A stretch of 64,000 nucleotides of DNA from Acanthochlamys bracteata. Lineage: Eukaryota > Streptophyta > Magnoliopsida > Pandanales > Velloziaceae. Each line of letters begins with the position of its first letter. Position 1 is the first letter of the stretch. Position numbers and translations under genes: made by a program. Of this stretch, positions 59,322 through 64,000 are shown in pieces. The notes below the pieces were generated by a model that was not told where the DNA came from, did not search any database, and was given only the letters and a program-made list of their open reading frames with translations. The stretch is taken from positions 2,883,489 to 2,947,488 of the forward strand of contig CM034144.1 of NCBI GenBank assembly GCA_019914995.1, given 5' to 3'.

Positions 59322-59560
59322 CTAATCTGAAAATTTTATTGGCTTACCTAAGGTTCTCCATTTGTATTGTACAAAAGAAATTTGTGTCTTCTATACTCAT
59401 CTTCTTAAAAAAAACAATTAAGCAATATAATTGCATCGCCATTGACGGGTTTCTTATACTCTTTCGAAGGACATAAATGGTTCTAGTAATCTCTATCATC
59501 AAAACTATTTTGAGGTCCGTTAGATATATCTACAACTTTATTCATAGGTACGCCTTCATT

Positions 59561-60043
59561 TCAAAATGAGTTAATTAAAATCTTAGTTGCAGTAAGCATA
59601 TTTTTACAAACAGGCATCCACATCCATTTTGTCGGACTAATTAGATTGTGATTGTGCATACTTTCATAAAACACCATTTCCCACAAGCCATCTTTTCTTA
59701 TCACTTTTATTATTACACGGCATCTACATTTCACTATATTCGTGCTTCTCTTTTTTTGTACTTGTTTTTCAGACCTCTCGTTTGTCTTTTTTGCTTTGTG
59801 GTCTCTATGAAATCCAAAACGATCATAGGTCATTTGACATGCTGTTACTTCAGCTAAATGAGGAGTCTTGGTTTTATGCGTTCTTGTAATAACAATACTA
59901 AATCCCACTGTTTTTTCATGGTTTATATAAAATTTTTTTATAGCTTCAAGACTTTCAAAAATCATTCCTATACACGGTGAATTAGCATCCTCATTTAATA
60001 CGTTCTGATTTCGAAGAGAAGACGATTTGACCTCCTGAGCCAT
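59561..60043 (-). CDS. FAR1 DNA-binding domain of MULE transposase (N-terminal part)
   Basis: An open frame of 160 residues starting MAQEVKSSSLRNQN. Residues about 25-135 form a FAR1 (WRKY-GCM1-type) zinc-finger domain: GMIFESLEAIKKFYINHEKT, VGFSIVITRTHK, then KCRCRVIIKVIRKDGLWEMV and ESMHNHNL with the zinc-binding C and H-x-H residues. In FAR1/FHY3 proteins and their MULE relatives this domain binds DNA. It is the intact 5' piece of an otherwise broken transposase gene, since the frame ends before the MULE domain. It could still encode a short DNA-binding protein, but expression is unknown. Confidence 0.82.
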   Translation of the reverse strand: MAQEVKSSSLRNQNVLNEDANSPCIGMIFESLEAIKKFYINHEKTVGFSIVITRTHKTKTPHLAEVTACQMTYDRFGFHRDHKAKKTNERSEKQVQKKRSTNIVKCRCRVIIKVIRKDGLWEMVFYESMHNHNLISPTKWMWMPVCKNMLTATKILINSF

Positions 60044-60529
60044 GGAGCTGTAGTTTGAGATGTTGGGTTGGCAAAAACTTTGACAATATTTGAAACAAAG
60101 AACAAGTGAAAGGAGATTACTTCTATCTATTCCATAATAGGAAAATGTTTCCTACCCGTATAGAGGGTGGGGCCCAGAATGGACGAATATTTCCCGCTAG
60201 AACAAACATCTCACCCATAATACCAATGCTATAAGTCTTATGACTAAATTGCCCTCTAAAGACATGTTTAGTTTAACTCTTTGACTTTGTTAAAACTTTT
60301 CTTTTTTAAAAATGTAGATTATTTTAATCGTTTCAGCACTACATGAAGGCTTAATATTCAATACAAACTATTTTTGTTTGCTATTTCATCATCCATTAGT
60401 TGTCATGGTCAGCAAAGAACAACTCAAACTAGCACTTTCGTCATTCATTCAACCACTTTCATGGAACACTTCAATCACAACATAAACACTTCACAAAGGC
60501 TAGTTAAAATTTTCATATACATGACAAAT

Positions 60530-61390
60530 GAGAACTTTGTAATATTTTCATTCACAACAGGTGTTTACAACATTCACAACACTATAACATTAAAATAATT
60601 TTATTCACGTTACGACATTCACAACATAACACAAGCTCTCAGCGGCTTTAAGCAAGCTGAGAAGAAATACACTACCTAGACAAACTACATTCACAATTTG
60701 GAACAAAAAATACACAATGCATTCACAAAAAACTATACTACATTCAACCTGTAGAATGTATCCTCTAGCAACTCTATGTTTCTAACCACACCACGCATCC
60801 GCTAGTACATTTGATTGCATTCTTCTCAATGTGCAGAATGTTTTCTTGGCTAAAAAATTTCGATTGATCCTACAGGAGTTTCGCAGTAATGATCAGCAAA
60901 ATAAAATCACCAACAAAAAAAAAAACGCACAGCAATAGAGAAAAAAAAAAGAAAAAAATTCAAGAATTGATCCTTATGCTAAGGATCAATTCTGAATCCC
61001 ATAAACAAATTTCCTCTCTCGAAATATCAAATTTCTAAAAAATCTGATAAAGATTGTTTTTTCGAAGTCGACTAAATACAAAATTGGTTGAGCTAGCTCA
61101 TGAAAAATGAAATTAAAAGCTAAAATCAAAAGCCGGAGGAGGAAATTACCTACCACTGCCATCTATTTTTTATTTCGTAAAGGAAGCCGACAAACCAAAT
61201 GGTGTGAGAATCTGATCCTAGCTTTGGAAGTCGATTAGCGAGAGGAAGATGTAAGAAGACGTAAGAGAGGCTTTGGGATGTAGATCGGATCGCTTGGCCA
61301 CGAGTGAAGATCGCCGGAAAAGCACATGCATCGGGAGGATAGCGAAAACAACAAACTCGAACACGAAAGACGAAAAGAAAAACGAGAATG
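60530..61390 (-). repeat. MULE right terminal inverted repeat
   Basis: Inverted match to 53709-54490, rich in CATTCACA words (the reverse of TGTGAATG) at 60430-60740. It probably contains the transposase promoter. Confidence 0.82.
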
Positions 61391-61539
61391 AGAAGTTTGG
61401 GACAGCATGCGTAAACAGCCATGCAAAATGACAAAATTAACCTTGAGAGTGATATTTTCAATCGCGGTGGTCGGAACAAGCAATCTGATGGCTGTGATGG
61501 ACGGTGCCCCTTAGGGTATATATATGGAATTTGTTATGG

Positions 61540-63047
61540 GCACCTCAACTGTTTTGGAGCACCCGGGCACGCCACATCAGAGCCACCGAATTGCTTGATC
61601 CAACGGCCTTGATTGAACGGAGATTTCTCACTCAAAACTCTTACGCGATCACTGTTTAACTATTTAAGGGCAACTGCGTCTTTTCTCCACTTGTCTTTCT
61701 TTCTTCTTTTCTTCTTTCAAGTGTTTTCTTCTTCCCTTTCGCTCGAGGGAGCGGCGAACCCGCAAGCGATCCGATCACTTCTTCCTCGCCTAGAGCTCCC
61801 CCGTCTCTCCCGACCTTCTCTTCAGAAGTTCAAACGATCGTCGCGCAGACGATGGAGGCCTGCTGATCTCCTCGTTCAAGCTCTAACTTAAGGGATCGAC
61901 TGGGCGTTCAAACAGCCGCGAGTTGACAATAAGATGGCTCACACTTGATTTTGGAGGCGAGAATGATGAAAGCAAATACCAAGCCGTAATCTTAATTTGA
62001 TGTGAATTTTTTTCAGCAAAGGAGGGAGTGCTTCCAAATTTGATCGAATTCGAACTACCTCGAGCCTACGGTAAGGTGGCGCTTACTCGATTTTGTATGC
62101 CAAAATGAATAAAAGCAAACACCAAACCCTAATTTTTTATTTGATTTGGATATCTTTGCAGCAAGGAGGGAGTGCTTCCAAATTTGATCGAATTCGAATT
62201 GTGAGATGATGAACGATGATAGAATTTGGTCTACGGCTAGGAAATACTCAATTTCTCTTTCAGAAAAATTCACTAACTGGTGAGTGGTTTTCGTCTATGG
62301 AAATTTTATTTTTATTTTTTCTTTTCTTTTCGGTTTTCAAATTCAAATCTTTCCTTGTTTTCATTTAGGTTCATTCATAGTTTGTAGTGCTATTCTTCGT
62401 CGACTCTGCTTTGTTTTTAGGATGTGGGAATTCCTATATCCTAGAAGAAGATGAAACTCCTCCTTTGATATGCCACCATAGTTTGCTGAAGGAGCAACTA
62501 AGCACTATTGCTTCTAGGAATTCATGGTCCCTACCTCCCATAACAGAGTAATTGGTTTGGATTATATAGTCACATCTTTTTATCTTGATATCATGGATCT
62601 GTTGCTTTGTTGTTCCTTAGTTTATGGAAAGTAGAAGTAAAGATCTTATACTAGAAGAAATTCGTGTTCTATACTTAATTATTAACTTGATTTTTTGTAT
62701 TATGGAGATAAAGTTGGATGAATTGTGAATACTGTGAGATGATGTGGATTGCTTTTTCAAGTAGCTGTTCCTGCAAATAGATTGAGCTTTTTGTAGATAC
62801 TATCCTCTCATGAATTTATCATACTAATACATCATAATTAGTATATTGATGTTTGTGTTTATGCTTCAATTTTAGGCATTCCAAGAGCTTTCCAAGGATG
62901 ATTACTTCTTTAGAACATCGAGTTTTCAATTGGTTAAAAGAAGCTTGTGGGATATACTTCTCTTTGATCTTTCATCGGAGGGTACAAGGCACTTGTTTAT
63001 GAACGTCATCAAGGAGTGGAGCATGGCAAGAGTCAATGGAAGCTGAA
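61540..63047 (+). other. Possible spliced transcription unit, product unknown
   Basis: A TATA-like CTATTTAAGG at about 61660 is followed by a pyrimidine-rich, leader-like, GC-richer stretch (61670-61890). Plausible plus-strand exons follow: acceptor TTTTTCAG at about 62017 to donor ACG/GTAAGG at about 62071; acceptor TTTGCAG near 62161 to donor CTG/GTGAGT near 62279; 62421-62547; and 62876 onward. The last exon is open in two frames, one reading SLWDILLFDLSSEGTRHLF to a stop at about 63045. No consistent ATG-to-stop protein could be assembled and no family is recognised. It may be a non-coding transcript or a decayed gene. Confidence 0.35.
61945..62205 (+). repeat. Tandem duplication, 2 x about 145 bp, including a splice acceptor
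   Basis: GGAGGGAGTGCTTCC followed by AAATTTGATCGAATTCGAA occurs at about 62021 and 62165. Each copy is preceded by AATGA..AAAGCAAA.ACCAA and a CAG acceptor. The copies are highly similar, suggesting a recent duplication. Confidence 0.85.
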
Positions 63048-63049
63048 GA

Positions 63050-64000
63050 AGAGGAGACATGCACCGATGGAAGTACAAGAGACAATGGAGTGTTCCAATG
63101 TCAACACCATAGGGTACCACCGCAGATCGTCTAGAGTAACTCAAATAATAATGTGTCATGGTGACAAATATTCATAGCTAATAGAGTCTAGAATTTCTCT
63201 GTATTAGGTGTTTCTCTTGATGGAGAGTTATATAAAAAATTGTACAAAAGATGAACATGAAACTAAAAAACTTGTACAAAGGATAATGTATGTGATTATT
63301 TACACGCTTGTAAAATTGACTAAAAGCTTGCTATTTGTACGGAGGAGCTAATAGCAAAAGCTTTTCGTTTATGAGTATACATATTCTGGAAAGAAGTTTT
63401 ACATGCAGAGTTTCTACTCCAGTATCTTGTTCAGCCTGTTGTGAGCAATTTGATACACTAACTCTTTTTGTTACATGCATTTGTGAATGATGGCTTTAGT
63501 GTGAGTGTCTCTATTATCTATAACAAAAACTAACTTCCATAACTTTAGTATTGAGACATACCTAGATGTATGGGACTCTAACATGATAATTGGCACCAAG
63601 TCGTTGGGAGCTAAAACGTGGTGCCAATCATGCTAATGTTAGTCATAGACAACAATTATTTCGAGTATAATTGTTGATACTCAAAATGCAACAAAGAAAA
63701 GCTCTCAAAATATCATTGCTGTCAGTAACTTTTTCATCTATTAGTGAAATCTTGAGACTATACATTTAAAAGCTGCTCAAAGATTAAAGGTTTCCTTCTT
63801 GTAAAGAACATACCACAGCTCTTACGAGGTATAACATCAATATGAAAAAACCTTTTGCTGACCAGCTCAAGAGATTATAACCGAATGACACCAAGTTGAC
63901 AGTAATTAATTCAAACCAAAAAGCATTTCAATATAGGTAACCAACTGCTCACATGTATAGCTTGCTCCCTATTCTATCTATTATGTGGAGGAGTACTCTA
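63050..64000. other. Intergenic, nothing recognised
   Basis: No ORF or element is supported. A small inverted repeat, TTGGCACCA...TGGTGCCAA, lies at about 63582-63630, and another, ACAATTAT...ATAATTGT, at about 63651-63675. Confidence 0.5.

Larger units (their letters stand above)
53709..61390 (-). mobile_element. Long-TIR FAR1-type MULE with nested CACTA-like element
   Basis: Inverted terminal regions of about 0.8 kb (53709-54490 and 60530-61390) enclose a minus-strand FAR1-like transposase and a nested insertion at 54770-57150. The TIRs align from CTTCGTCTTTCGTGT inward through AATTTCATTTTTC.TGAG, the GCAGGCTGATCATTAC block and a GTGGTGTGGTTAG stretch. The transposase start codon (60043) lies about 490 bp inside the right TIR, so its promoter probably lies in the TIR, as in other MULEs. 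The outermost bases and the usual 9-bp target duplication were not resolved. The transposase is broken. Confidence 0.82.

Noticed and set aside
1-64000. tRNA, rRNA and snoRNA genes
   Set aside because: GTTC-type boxes (for example near 2990, 3113, 14985 and 34231) lack a matching A box and cloverleaf; none could be supported by eye.

Overview
The window is nuclear DNA of a flowering plant. It has spliced genes with GT-AG introns and AT-rich intergenic DNA, and its gene families are plant-specific: a filament-like plant protein, a plant-type poly(A)-binding protein, an IRX10-like xylan synthase and a DUF1221 kinase. It is dense in plant transposons (MULE, CACTA, Tourist-like MITEs, Ty1/copia, Ty3/gypsy, a TRIM, a long LTR). 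I see no GC-rich grass-type gene ends, but I cannot name the lineage. A run of exactly 100 N at 33795-33894 is a scaffold gap.

Layout. 0-3 kb: LTR-like repeats, a palindromic MITE and a Ty1/copia fossil. 4.8-11.1 kb: a minus-strand filament-like plant protein (FPP) gene whose 3' exons look decayed. 11.3-17.1 kb: intergenic DNA with a complete TRIM (13536-14047) and a Tourist-like MITE. 17.6-24.1 kb: a minus-strand nine-exon poly(A)-binding protein gene that looks fully intact (654 residues). 26.2-29.5 kb: a Ty3/gypsy fossil with both LTRs and a nested MITE. 30.2-33.8 kb: a palindromic MITE beside a FAR1-type MULE cut off by the gap. 34.5-39.5 kb: a LINE scrap, MITEs and an IRX10-like glycosyltransferase pseudogene that keeps its introns. 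40-46 kb: local duplications, a small unidentified ORF and dispersed repeats. 46.4-50.8 kb: a DUF1221-kinase pseudogene split by a 2.87-kb LTR whose insertion point can be read to the base. 50.9-53.3 kb: an unidentified pseudogene, a third palindromic MITE and leader-like DNA. 53.7-61.4 kb: a long-TIR FAR1-type MULE with a CACTA-like element and a 7-copy satellite nested inside. 61.6-63.1 kb: a possible spliced transcription unit containing a short tandem duplication.

The only two clear host protein genes are FPP (coiled-coil) and PABP (mRNA poly(A)-tail binding, translation). They are adjacent and both on the minus strand, with no sign of a shared function. The rest is a record of decay: two host genes became pseudogenes and were then hit by MITEs and an LTR element, and several repeat families recur across the window. 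I found no new biochemical system. The most informative items are the base-precise insertion in the kinase pseudogene, the MULE/CACTA nest with its clustered TGTGAATG repeats, and the recurring short MITE families.
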